Below, piece by piece: positions 1-11,131 of a stretch of 64,000 bases of DNA. The translations under genes and the position numbers were made by a program. The DNA is from Nageia nagi (Eukaryota > Pinophyta), in the NCBI GenBank assembly GCA_050084985.1, contig JBITNC010000001.1, forward strand, positions 30,752,001 through 30,816,000, written 5' to 3'. The notes under the pieces are model-generated. The model saw only the letters and a list, made by a program, of their open reading frames with translations. It ran no database searches and was not told the origin of the DNA. Within the stretch, counting starts at the first letter, position 1, and every line of letters begins with the position of its first letter.

Positions 1-542
1 TAAGTAAATGGACATGAATGTTTGAGAGGGTAGTATGCATAAGTGTATTTTACTTGTTTAAATGCATTTCATAAGGCCTTAAAGAAATAATTGAACATTA
101 ACGAGTTGGATGTTATTACCAACTGTTAATTCTTACTTCTTGGAACCCACTGACATAACATACTTGAAACCATAGAGCAAGTTACACTTAGAAGTGATGA
201 CCAAGGTGACTTTTCCATAGGTAGGAGTCAAAAAAGAGACTCATCTAGAACCAAGCCAAAAGCCATAGATACATGTAAATATTAATTAGGATTATCCAAC
301 CTACCTTGTTTAACACTTGACTAGTCAAAATAAACCAAGAAAATTAAAAATGAACAACTCATATCATTCATTTAACTCAGACATTAAAAATATGTGAAAA
401 AGTTAAAAAAGATAATCACATCGTTAAAAGTAAGTTTGCATATAGGATGTTTGTGCATTAAATTATTTTCCCAAAAACATAATATAAAAGATAAAAATAG
501 AGTTTCTTTTTTACAATGCTTGTTTATAACATTAAAAAAAAA
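1..542 (+). other. Untranslated leader of element A
   Basis: No gene. It aligns by eye with 49364-49491 plus 50814-51225 of element B, so it is the leader between the 5' LTR and gag. B carries a 1.3 kb insertion here that A lacks, and A therefore gives the pre-insertion state around position 131. Confidence 0.75.
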
Positions 543-3260
543 ATGGTTCAAACTAGAAGTATGATTGCTAAGAAAATGCAAGAACACCCAATTGAAATAC
601 AAGAAATAGATCCAAACAATATGGATCTGATAGAGTCTTTAGTTAGGGGGCCACCTCCATTAGATGAATTAGATCCATGGGTAGTTCATTATGTAGGTAA
701 AGATTGGGATTGGGGTTATGATCAATCTAGATTGCAAAGACAAATTATAGAGGATCCTATTGCAAAGGCTAGAATGCAAGTGTTAGATGAAGATTTAATT
801 GAAATTCATCATCATCTAGCTAATTATAGGGTTATTCCTAAAATGTCTTCTAGTTTACCAGGAGATGTAAGAAAAACTAAATCAAAGGCTTGATAACTTA
901 GAAATTGATGAGGATAAATCTCAGGTTGAAACCATAGCGGTACCAAAAACTGAGCCATATAAAGTTAAATATGAAAGAGTCATTCATTAATTATCAGATG
1001 GTCGAAGAGTCAGTTCTTTAATTTGAAAAGAGGGATCTTTTTTTTCTCATAAATCTCTTGAATTAGGAAAAAATGAAGTATCAATACCTATGATTAATTT
1101 AGTTCAAAGAGCTCCTTCAATGAAGCAAATGGAGAAATCTTATTCCTCAAATGAAGGATTAAATAGAAGGACATCTAAGTTCAAAATAGAAGAGATACCT
1201 TCTTATGAAGAACTAAAAGAACGATAATTATATAAAACAAAATTTGGTCAAAAATTCACGGAAGTATATGTTGATGATATTAAAAAGGCCACAGAGATGC
1301 AATATCTTCTAAAGGAAGAAAATAAAAAAGCTAATGAATTCATTAAAATTCAAGAACAAGAAAATAAATTAAAAAAAATGGAAGATAAACTTCTTAGAGA
1401 TAAAAGGAAATTCATAGAACAAGAACAAGCAGAACAAGAAAGAAATGAATTCTTAGAACAAGAAAGGAAGAGAATTCACAAAGAACATGAGGTTCAACTT
1501 CATTTAAAAGAATTAGAACTTAAAAAATTAGAAAATGAAAAATTTAAAAGATAACAATATCTTTGTATGGATAAATAAAAACAAAGATAGTGGGATGAAT
1601 ACTAAAAAATAAAAAATTTGAAACCTAAAACTCCAAAAGGAAGTCAAATACAAAGATATCGAGACCCTTAGACAAATAAGAAGTGATGGATAAAGAGATA
1701 GCCATTTTGTTACAAAAGGAAATGGATAAAGAACTAGAACTTCAAAAACTATATGATAAACATAAACAAGATTCCATTAAAAGTTGGGTTGAACAGACCC
1801 AAAATCAAACAAAATGACCTTATTACAAAGGAAAAGATCTATATGAAAAAAGTATATCCCAAAAACTACCTAAAATCCCTATTCCATGACATCATTCACC
1901 ACTTAAAATATTGCCTCCACCACCATCAGAGTTTCCTTCTGATTATGAATCTTACACTTCAAGATCAATTTTGGAAAAGGATCCAAATATTTGAAGATAT
2001 CATAGACACATTCAAGGTCATAGAATCGATAAAGAATTAGAATATTTTATGAAGAATTTTACAAATTGAGAAATGAATGTTCAAGGGCTTAAAAAGTTAA
2101 ATTATAAGAACATTTGCAATGAGCCTATTCATCCAAGTGTTCCAAAAATGAAATTACCATATAGGTTTGAATTTCCTAAGGTAGAACCATTCAAATGAAA
2201 AGAGGATCCAAGAACACTTGAGAAAATTTGCATTTTCTAGCTATCAGATAGCTAATGATGACTCATTAATGTTACGTATATTTCCTATGACACTTGCAGG
2301 TCAAGCTTTGGATTGGTATAATAGTTTACCTATACATAGTTTATATACATTCAAACAATTGGCTAATCAATTTCTTGAACACTTTAGAATCAATATTAAA
2401 GAAAGATCTTCAATTACTGATCTTACAAGATTACAACAGTTTCCTGATGAAACTATACAAGATTACATCTCAAGATGGTAGGTTATACTTACTAGTATGT
2501 CTTACATAATATCACAAGAAGAATTGGTTAAATTATTTAGCCAAAGTTATTTAAGACCAATAGCCAGTGTTCTCCAAATTCAACAACATAAAACTTTTGA
2601 AGAAGCTATTGCTCAGGCAGTAGTTATAGAAAGAGTTAAAATTCAAAATGGAGAACAAAAACTTAAGAAAAAAGAATATAAAAAGGGTAATAAATATGAA
2701 AACATTATTAAACAACCACAAAATAATCAAATAGCTATGATAGAAAATTCTGACCAACCTTCAAAAATCAAAGAAAATGCTGAACCTAAGCCTAAAAGAA
2801 AATTTACCCCATTATTAGAACCATTAGCTGAAATACTTAAAAAATTATGTGATAATGGTATGATTATATTACCTAATATAAGGCTTAAAAATCCTAATGC
2901 TAAAGGAAGCAAGTGGTATAAGGAGAATGAATTTTGTGCTTATCATAGGCAAAAGGGACATACTACAAATAAATGTTGAACTTTACAGCATAAGATTCAA
3001 GACTTGATAGATAGTCAAAAAATAGATGTGGATAATCCTATTGTGCCCTCAAATCAAAATTTAGGGATATATCAAAACCCCTTACCTTCACATCAGGCCA
3101 ACAATGTGGCAATTATCCCAAACCAAGTGAATTATATATGGAATAATAAATACATACCATTTATAGGAGCTATAGATGATTCAATACATAAGATAGGTAT
3201 AGCAACATGAGCACAACAATATCAAAACAAATAGAATAATCTGTGAAAAAATCAATCAAT
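543..3260 (+). pseudogene. gag of element A, decayed
   Basis: Structural capsid/nucleocapsid polyprotein. The start is placed at MVQTRSM (543), shared with B (51226). In order it has an acidic N-terminal part, a long charged coiled-coil segment rich in E, K, Q and R (about 1290-1740), a retrotransposon-gag domain with the core ALDWYNSLPIHSLYTF (about 2200-2640), a lysine-rich stretch, and a zinc finger CAYHRQKGHTTNKC (2935-2976). The frame is broken repeatedly (for example TGA 2067-2069, TGA 2977-2979). At about 1220 A reads CGA TAA where B reads TGA CAA, pointing to independent C-to-T decay. Confidence 0.82.
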
Positions 3261-3369
3261 GATAAGCCCAACTAATACACAACCTATACCTATACCTCTT
3301 CCATAACAACCTAAAGTTTCAATAAAAGGTGTTATTCAATGACAACTAAAGATGTCTCCAATTAAGATG

Positions 3370-3930
3370 ACCTTATTTGAATTATTACAATAATCTAAAA
3401 GTTACAAGAAAGCTATGAATCAAATTTTACAAGAAATTCAAGTGGATGTTAGTAATCCTAATAATTTCATTTCAATAGTCAAAAGTTTGAAGATATCCCA
3501 ACAACCTAGTATCACCTTTTATGAAAAAGAAAAATTAAATAATGATGGACTAGGCAGATTAGATCCACCCTTACACATAATTGGTAAGGTAGATGGAAAA
3601 TTATTTAAAAGAATTTTAATAGATGAAGGTTCAGCCATAAATATAATTTCAAACACTGCATATAAAAAGTTGAATTTACCAGATTCACTTATCTTGGCTC
3701 CTTCTCTACAAATTAGAGCTTTTAATGATGCAGTGTGTTCAACTCTAGGATCAATAGTGCTTCCAATTACAGTAGGAGCTAAAACTATCCAAACTTTGTT
3801 ACATATAATTGAAGGAAATATCATACAATATAACATTCTTTTAGGATGCCCATGGATTAGAGAAATGCAATGTGTCCCATCAACTTATCATGGATGTTTA
3901 AAATACATCTATAATATAAAGTTCATTGTG
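3370..3930 (+). pseudogene. Aspartic protease domain of element A
   Basis: Retropepsin-like domain that would cleave the gag-pol polyprotein. The flap and active-site region reads GKLFKRILIDEGSAINIIS, followed by the conserved hydrophobic block LGSIVLPITVGAKTIQTLLH and the ILLG-PWI motif. The active-site triad is D-E-G rather than D-T-G or D-S-G. Elements B and C share D-E-G, so it looks like a family property and not a mutation. The frame is lost near 3900, where the next block (CLKYIY-DKVHCVFKDPDPYSHC) continues in another frame. Confidence 0.75.
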
Positions 3931-4760
3931 TGTTTAAAGATCCAGATCCTTATTCACATTGTAATTTAATTTTTGATCCAAATAAAGTAACATTACCATC
4001 TCTTAATTTATCAACCATATTAATGAGTAAAAATACGGATCAGTCTGAAGTTATGCAAGGAAAAAATGATATAGTTATACAAGATAAAGATACTTGGGAA
4101 AAAGTTGCTAAAACTTTAGATGAAAAACATAGAGCTTCTTCATCAAAACAAGTGAATACTACATCTAATAATAATCCATCCAATGTATATCCAGTAAAAG
4201 TTAAATTAATGGATTTGGGTATGGGAGAATACGACATAAATGATGTTGTGTTTAATATACCTTTAGCACAAGAAATGGAAAGATTATCTGAATCACCTAG
4301 TGTATTTGGACAAATAGTACCTTTAAGAGAAGTACCTAATCAGATAATGTTTATCTATGCGGGAATAGTAGATCCTGTGTCAACAATATCCAATCAAACA
4401 TATGAAGGAAATTTCAATAATGATATGAAATATTTATCACCATGTTCAAGAACATTTGTCTTAAACTATTTTAACAAATGTAATTGGCAAGGATGAGGAT
4501 TGGGTCGATATGAATAGGGTCCCCGAGAAATAATTGAATTACGATACTAAGATCCCACTGATAAAAGGGGATTAGGTTATCAAAATAAATATAAAAATCT
4601 TGCTAAATTAGGAAATTTAGGAGAAGAGAATTTGGATTATAATGAAGAAATTTTAGAGAAAGAATCTACAGTACAAAAATTATTAATATAAGAGAAGAAT
4701 AATTAAGTGAAATGGATGTCTTAGAAGATGTCAAAATGCTCTTTATTAATAATATTGAGC
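3931..4760 (+). pseudogene. Protease-RT linker with G-patch-like motif, element A
   Basis: Spacer of the polyprotein. It holds a conserved acidic segment (MGEYDINDVVFNIP, IYAGIVDPVSTI) and then a G-patch-like motif: NWQG-stop-GLGRYE about 60 bases before DKRGLGY (4484-4590). G-patch domains follow the protease in some retroviruses and retroelements and bind nucleic acid. The codon after WQG is TGA (4494-4496). Element B has TGA at this codon and element C has TAA. The following segment ENLDYNEEILEK is acidic. Confidence 0.6.
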
Positions 4761-5205
4761 CATCCTAGAATCATTCATGCTTACCAAGTGATATACAAGA
4801 GAAAATTACACTGCATTTTATTAAACCGAATCCTTCATCATGGGAAGCTTATGAATGCTATATGAATGAAGATAAGTTGGAAATAGATGTTAACATGGCT
4901 CGATTATTACATGTTGAAAAATCTGAAATTGATGCAATGAATATAATTTGTGAAACTTGGCCATATGATTGGCCAATCATTATAATAAATTGTATACAAC
5001 TTCACAATACACGATTAAAATGTGGAAAAAATAAAATATCTACAACACTCTATGGCGGTGTTATATTTGAAGAAGTAGTAAAATGCTTTCGAATTGGTAA
5101 AATAGTCTTTGATTATACATCACATTTTACGAATAGTTATTATCCTAGGATTCAAATTAAGACTAAACACTTTTCATGAATGCTAGATCAATACAATAAA
5201 GAAAA
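4761..5205 (+). pseudogene. Unrecognised repeat module embedded in gag-pol of A
   Basis: I do not recognise a named family. The segment starts with LPSDIQEKITLHF, has SWEAYECY and ICETWPYDWPIIIINC in the middle and ends near KIVFDYTSHFTNSYY (stop at 5177-5179). The same pattern (LP-x-[DE]-IQ, then a W-[DE] block, then WP-x(3)-P-x-I-I, then a [VI]-x-DY block) occurs in the 3' ORF of A and in C. In B the module is missing: LPRHIQEKINKNV joins directly across, consistent with a deletion between similar A-rich sequences. Confidence 0.6.
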
Positions 5206-5512
5206 AATAAATAAAAATGTCAAATCATCAATCATTCCATATTCATGTATACCATCGATAAATATGGTTACAATAAAAGAGAATGATATTGAAGATCAAA
5301 ATAATGAACAAATAGATGAAGTTAACGAAAATCAAAATTTAATCAAAATAATAGCCAATACTTCTACAAATGAAGTAATTGCTGATTTCTCTCCTTCGGT
5401 ACATGAATTCAAAAATGTAGATCACATATTTGGTTGCTTTGAAAATCAAGTATGCACGAATGAACAAACTCAAGAATACGATAAAGAATATAGTATAAAT
5501 GACAAAAGTTAG

Positions 5513-6457
5513 ATACCAGTACCAAATCAATTAGAAGAAAGATCGCATATGCTTACTGAGAAGGTCATAGAAATAAATATCAATAATGATCCTCAAAACC
5601 CTAAAAATATTCAATTAGGAGAAAACTTCATAGAAGATGAATGAGAAGAAATTATAACTCTATTAAAAGAATGAGAAAAGGTATTTACATGGTCTTATGT
5701 AGATATGCTTGGAATAGATCCTAAATTAGTAGTACATAATCTAGCATTAAAATATGATGCTAAACCTATTAAACAAAAATTATGCAAAATGCATCCCACT
5801 ATAGCATTAATGGTAAAAGAAGAACTTCAAAAATTATTAGAAGTTAAATTTATACAACCTATTGATTATTCAGAATGGATATCTAATATGGTACCTATGA
5901 AAAAACCAAATGGGAAAATAAGAATATGTACAAATTTCTGTGATCTTAACAAATCCCATCCTAAGGATGATTTCCCTCTGCCTAGCATTGATAGTTTGGT
6001 AGACTCTACAGCAGGACATGATATGTTATCATTGATGGATGAATTTTCTAGTTATAATCAAATAAAAATAGCCACTAAAGACCAACATAAAATGGCTTTT
6101 ATTACTCCTTGGGGTACCTTTTGTTATAAAGTTATGCCTTTTGGATTAAAAAATGCCAGGGCAACTTATCAAAGGGCTATGACTTATATATTCCATGATT
6201 ATATGCATGACATAGTAGAAGATTATGTCGATGATTTATTGGCTAGATCTAAATATCGAGAAGATTATGAAAAAGTTTTAATTAAAGTCTTAGATAGATT
6301 ATTAGAACATAAAGTAAGATTAAATCCAAAAAAATGTGTTTTTGGTGTAACCTCGGGAAAACTATTAGGATTTATTGTATCTCGACAGGGAATTGAAATA
6401 GATCCTAGTAAAGTGAAGGCAATAGTAGATATGCCACCTCCTACAAATCTAAAATAA
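5513..6457 (+). pseudogene. Reverse transcriptase domain of element A
   Basis: RNA-dependent DNA polymerase. The Tat-type entry IDPKLVVHNLALK is followed by KMHPTIALMVKEELQKLL, MVPMKKPNGKIRIC, KDDFPLPSID, YNQIKIATKDQHKMAFITPW and the catalytic YVDD (6224-6235), then FGVTSGKLLGFIVS. All motifs lie in one frame from 5705. Damage: FRDLNK reads FCDLNK, earlier codons carry TGA at R positions (near 5641 and 5674), and TAA ends the frame at 6455-6457 where B keeps CAA. TAG at 5510-5512 is shared with B. Confidence 0.88.
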
Positions 6458-7060
6458 TTACAAAGTTTACAAGGCAAGTTACAAGCCATTAGAAGGTTTA
6501 TAGCTCAACTTTCTGATAAATGCAAGCCATTTACAAAACTATTAAAAAAGGGAGTAGAATATCATTGGGGCAAAGAGTAACAAGATGCATTCGATGAGAT
6601 TAAAAGATATTTATTATCTCCTCCTGTATTAAGTCCACCAAGAAAGGGTATACCTTTTTTGTTATATATTTTTGATACTAAAAATACTTTAGGAACAATG
6701 CTTGTTCAAAAGAATGAACACAATAAAGAGCAAGCTATATATTATCTAAGCAGAACACTTGTGAGTTATGAGATTAAGTATATATATTTGGAAAAATTAT
6801 GTCTTGCTATCATTTTTGCTACTAAAAAACTTCGACATTATATGCTTAATCATACAACATATGTCATTTCTAAAGTGGATCTATTGAAACATATGATGAA
6901 TAAAACTTATCAAAATTCAAGAACTACAAAGTGGATAATGCACTTAACTGAATTTGATTTACATTTTATTGGACAAAAGTCAATAAAAGGACAAGTAATT
7001 GCTGATTATCTCATTGATGCTCCATTGCAAGATAATAAACCAATTGTCATTGAATTACTC
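6458..7060 (+). pseudogene. First RNase H domain of element A
   Basis: RNase H attached to RT, recognised by the block KKGVEYHWGKE, FDEIKRYLLSPPVL, YYLSRTLVSYEIKYIYLEKL and the closing FIGQKSIKGQVIADYL. The usual first catalytic Asp segment reads LLYIFDTKNTLG. The expected Asp position is not clearly retained, and B reads ILATETALG there, as expected for Tat elements where this domain is degenerate and a second RNase H is present. TAA at 6578-6580 is shared with B (56828-56830). Confidence 0.75.
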
Positions 7061-7560
7061 AATGATGGGGTGTTTCAATTAGATGAAATTGAAATACCTA
7101 TAGAACCTGAAGATGATTGGAATATGACAATACACTTTGATGGTTCTCGATGTGAACAAGGTGGTGGAGTAGGTGTTGTATTTATAACACCGCAAGAGAT
7201 CCCTATACCATATTCATTTAAACTAAAATTTCCTTATACTAATAATAATGCAGAATATGAAGCTTTGATATTAGCATTAAAAACTGATGTTAAATTAAAA
7301 TTTAAAAGAATTAAGATTATTGGAGATTCTTTACTCATCGTAAATTAAGTGAAAGGAATCTATCAATGTAAAGAACCTTTACTTCAAAAGAATAAAGTGT
7401 TAGTTGAGAAATTATTAAATTTTTTTGACCAATTTAGAATAGAAGTGGCACCAAGATCATCTAATAGATTTACAGATGCTATGGCTTCTATCGGATCTCT
7501 TATCCTGGAAGATCCTAAAAAATCTTCAATTCAAGTTGAAATAATTCAATTATCTCAATC
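7061..7560 (+). pseudogene. Second (archaeal-type) RNase H of element A
   Basis: An additional RNase H between RNase H and integrase, diagnostic of the Tat lineage. The four acidic positions are present: HFDGS (about 7137), NAEYEAL, IGDSLL and RFTDAMAS. The motif GGGVGVVFITPQ and the LALK-LK-KRIK helix also fit. One stop (TAA 7346-7348) replaces the CAA kept in B. The domain is flanked by an acidic linker (QLDEIEIPIEPEDDW) and by the integrase N-terminal region. It removes RNA from the RNA-DNA hybrid and is likely the functional RNase H of the family. Confidence 0.82.
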
Positions 7561-8882
7561 ATCATTACAACAGGAAGATGAAGAAAAAAGTGTATTAAAT
7601 ATTGATGTAACTGATAAAGATAATTGGTACAAAGAATTGAAAGATTTTTTAAAATTTGGAACTCTTCCTGCAAACCTTAAAAAATCATCACGACGAGCTT
7701 TTAAAATTAAAGCAACTAAATATTGTTTGATAGGGGATATATTGTATCGATGAAATTTCAATGGTATTTTACTCAGATGTCTTGAATGGAATGATGTTAA
7801 AAAGGCTATATCCTCTGCCCATGATGGAACATGTGGAGGACATTTTAATGGTGTTGCAATCGTAAAATGATTAATACGAATAGGATATTATTAGCCAACT
7901 ATGGAAAAAGATTATTGTGAATATGTTAAAAAATATTTTAAATGTCAACAATATGCTCATTTATTTTCACAACCATCTCAAGAACTACATCCTATACAAT
8001 CACTTTGGCCATTCTCTAAATGGGCATTAGATTTGATAGGACAGATTACACCTATATCTTCTGGTGGACACAAGTTCATAATTATAGCAACTGAATATTT
8101 TACCAAATGGGTAGAGGCTATTCCCATGACTTCCACCATTGGTTCATGAATCACGAATTTTATAGAAAATTATATTATATGTAGATTTGGTGTGCCAAAC
8201 CAATTAATTATGGATAATGGAAAAAATTTCAAAAATAAGGATGTAAAATAAATATGTGATAAGTATAAAATTAAACAAAGTTTTTCCACTCCATATTATC
8301 CACAAGGCAATGGATAGGCAAGGCCACTAATAAAACTATTTGGAACATCTTAGCAAAAATAGTAAATGATTCTCATAGAGATTGGCATATTCAAATACCA
8401 AAAGCCTTATGGGCTTATCATACCAGTGTACGCACTCCTATTGGGGCAACACCATTCTCTTTGGTATATGGAACAGAAGCCATCCTACCCATAGAACTTG
8501 AAATACCATCCCTTAGAGTAAATCTAAGTGAGCAAAATTCTGACAAAGAAGCAAGATAGACTCGCTTAGATCAGTTATTATTTTTAGATGAAAAATGTAT
8601 TAATGCTTTCGAGCATATGCATGTTTATCAGGAGAGGATAAAATGAGCTTTTGATAAAAGGGCTCTAATTTGTGAATTCAAAATAGGTGATTTGGTTTTA
8701 AAAGAAAATCAACAAACTTCACGAATAGAATGATAGCTTAGAGATAAGTTTGCTCCAAATTGGTTAGGACCATATGTCATTAAGAAAAAATTTGGTAAAG
8801 AAACTTATCATTTGTCAGATTTGAAGGAAATGAAGAGCATGAACTCATAAATATCATGCATCTTCGACCTTTTTATACTTAA
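7561..8882 (+). pseudogene. Integrase of element A, frameshifted
   Basis: Inserts cDNA into the genome. The HHCC zinc-binding region is seen as GGHFNGVAIVK to YFKCQQYA (about 7830-7955). The catalytic core has WALDLIGQ, MDNGKNF and a disrupted third motif: B has GQAEATNK, but A lost one base at about 8320 so the Glu is out of frame. The downstream region has ALWAYHTSVRTPIGATPFSL and a GDLVLK motif, ending with HLRPFY. Stops: TGA in GS-stop-ITNF, TAA in DVK-stop-ICDK, TGA 8644-8646 (shared with B). Confidence 0.85.
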
Positions 8883-8918
8883 AAAAAAAGAAACGTGTAT
8901 ATTAGTTTTATTTTGTTT

Positions 8919-8923
8919 TATAT

Positions 8924-8964
<41 letters not shown>
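8919..8964. repeat. (TA)n microsatellite after pol of A
   Basis: About 46 bases of nearly pure TA dinucleotide just after the pol stop. Element B has no such tract at the matching place (about 59155-59190), so it expanded in A or was lost in B. Confidence 0.95.
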
Positions 8965-8967
<3 letters not shown>

Positions 8968-9002
8968 TATTTATCAAGTGTTAATGATTAAAAATAGAAA
9001 AG

Positions 9003-10204
9003 ATGAATCTAGCAAAGGAAGCTGCTGGAGGTAGCATAGCACAATCATTAGTACGATTTCCACCACCAAGGCATCCAGGTGATTTAGCATTAATATATTT
9101 AAAACATAGACTTGATTTTAATCTCTTAAATTATTTATGAATGACTATTGATGAACAATTCGAAAGAACACACCATATGCTTTGTGGTGTAAATAGTGGT
9201 TGGAGAGTCAATTTTTGTGGGTATAATGTAGACATTAATTTAGATCCACAAATATACTTCACCCATATGGAAAAAACATTACAAGAAATAACAACTTGCT
9301 ATTTACAATGGCCTTATGGAATACTGAGAATTGTCATAAATTGTCAATTAACTAAATCTTCACTCATTCTAGCTAGGTTGAAATACATTAAATAATTAAC
9401 TGAAAGCCTAGATTGGATGGATGAACTCTTACATTTTTTACCTCATAAAAGGTAATTTATGATTTTTTAGATACTTTTGTGGCTTTTCCTCCCAGAATGT
9501 TACAATGACGATATAGGCAAACTCATAGATTTTTTCGCTTGCAAATGCGACATATAATTTGGAAATGAAGATTGGAGAAAAGGCAAGCTTGTTGTATTAC
9601 CGAGCTTGAAATGCTAAATCAAATAAGGGTTAGAAATGAGATTATCAAAAAACTATCAAAAAGACATAGAGTACGGAATAATGGAAGTTATCTTTCGAGC
9701 TTCGAAAGTAGGTATGAAAAAGATCTCTTTATGAAAGTTATTCATAATTTTTCTACTCCATTGTACTCTAATATTTTTTCCATGCCTGTTGAAATACAAC
9801 AAAAAATGGCCTTAACGTTCTATGATACACGTGAATCTTATAGTTGGGATATTAAAGTAAATCAATACAAAGTTATTGTTTGTATTCAAGCATTTGAGTT
9901 ATGGTGTGCTCCTAGCTCAGAATTTGATTTAATGATCTACTTTTGTCTTCTATGGCCTACAGAAAAACCTAAAATAATAGTGGATTGTACTCACAATATG
10001 AATTTTAAACATCAAGAACAAGTCATCTCAATCACACAAATCGTAACATCTAAACACTTAGATTATTGTGTTTCAAAAATCTATCACAATCAAGTAATAC
10101 TAGATTATAGTTTGTTATTTAGTTCAACACATTGTTCATTTAATCCTAATGCAATTCAAACTCGATTTGAACGTGTCACAAATAGATTCCTTAGAAGAAT
10201 ATAA
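9003..10204 (+). pseudogene. Extra 3' ORF 1 of element A (two repeat modules)
   Basis: Not recognised as a named family. It starts at MNLAKEAAGGS (9003), in frame to about 9570, then continues one frame over from 9572 to the stop at 10202-10204. It contains the module twice. Copy 1: LNYL-x-MTIDEQFERT, GWRVNFCGY, CYLQWPYGILRIVINC. Copy 2: MPVEIQQKMALTFYD, YSWDIKVNQY, CLLWPTEKPKIIVDC, QVILDYSLLFSS. Several stops break copy 1; copy 2 is open for 210 codons. It sits between pol and the antisense gene, a place where Tat elements often carry extra ORFs. B has the same ORF up to the copia-2 insertion. No signal peptide or membrane span is evident. Confidence 0.65.
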
Positions 10205-10304
10205 ATATATATGTAAAAAAAAAAAATCTCCTTATATATGTTTGTAAATAGTATATTAGAAAACTAATATATAATCATCACTATTTGATACAGGTAGCAT
10301 CAAA

Positions 10305-10679
10305 ATGATGGATCATTATTATTTTGGAGAAGGTGATCACAATCAACCTAATCCATATTATATGATACCTATTATACCATGTCATCGAGATCATAGATCT
10401 TTTCCTCCATGTTTAATGACTAAACCCATTCAATATCAATCAAATGAAATGATCAATCCTCAATTTATAGATTGCCTTCCAGAAAATATTAAATATATCA
10501 TCCTACAAAAGGTAATCTATACTCAATTAATTGAACAATCAAATGATGCCTATTGTAGATTATGTAACTCATCTCATATTGAATTTAAAATTTTTAATCA
10601 ACCTTGTTGGGGATTGTGTCATATAAATGAAATACTTGATAATGAATGTTTACAAGATCTTTTGACTCTCCTCAAATGA
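10305..10679 (+). CDS. Extra 3' ORF 2 of element A, hypothetical
   Basis: An open frame of 124 codons starting MMDHYYFGEGDHNQPNPYY, 100 bases after extra ORF 1. It is rich in H, P, Y and I. The C-terminal half has CLPENIKYIILQ, which recalls the LPxxI start of the module, then AYCRLCNSSH and CWGLCHINEIL with four cysteines. After the stop at 10677-10679 similar-looking codons continue (EYLHQLIASLGSMPLHPQDH), suggesting a longer original ORF reaching about 10880. Codon use matches extra ORF 1. Function unknown. A doubtful counterpart in C lies near 23500-23700 on the - strand. Confidence 0.45.
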   Translation: MMDHYYFGEGDHNQPNPYYMIPIIPCHRDHRSFPPCLMTKPIQYQSNEMINPQFIDCLPENIKYIILQKVIYTQLIEQSNDAYCRLCNSSHIEFKIFNQPCWGLCHINEILDNECLQDLLTLLK

Positions 10680-10995
10680 CCTGGTTTTGTATGATGAATA
10701 ATGATAAAAACTGTACCTAATGAATATTTACATCAATTAATTGCTTCACTAGGGTCTATGCCATTACATCCACAAGACCATTATAATCCATCATTTGTTG
10801 CCTCTGTGGCATATATGTTTTCTCTAGCCTAGAATATTTATTTTGACTTCGATATTTTACAAGAAAAATCTAAGTTGGTTAATTCAATTTAAATCAATAA
10901 TCAAAGCACAATTTTCACCTATATCATATAGGTTTTTATTATATAACTATCTTCCATCACGACATAGAATCATCAATGAAGAAAGATAAAAATTA

Positions 10996-11131
10996 AAAAT
11001 TATAAAATCCTAAAAAATTGAAAATTATAAAATCCTAAAAGCTAAAAATTATAAAATTCTAAAAAATTAAAAATTATAAAATACTAAAAAATTGAAAACT
11101 ACAAAACACATAAAAATTATAAAATTATAAA
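10996..11131. repeat. AT-rich short tandem repeat, 23-26 bp unit
   Basis: About five imperfect units built on AAAATTATAAAATCCTAAAA with A/T slippage between them. The repeat lies between the sense ORFs and the antisense gene of element A. Confidence 0.8.

Noticed and set aside
9760-9830. F-box domain from the LPxxIQ start of the module
   Set aside because: Only the opening residues resemble an F-box; the following tryptophan and WPxxxP blocks do not fit.
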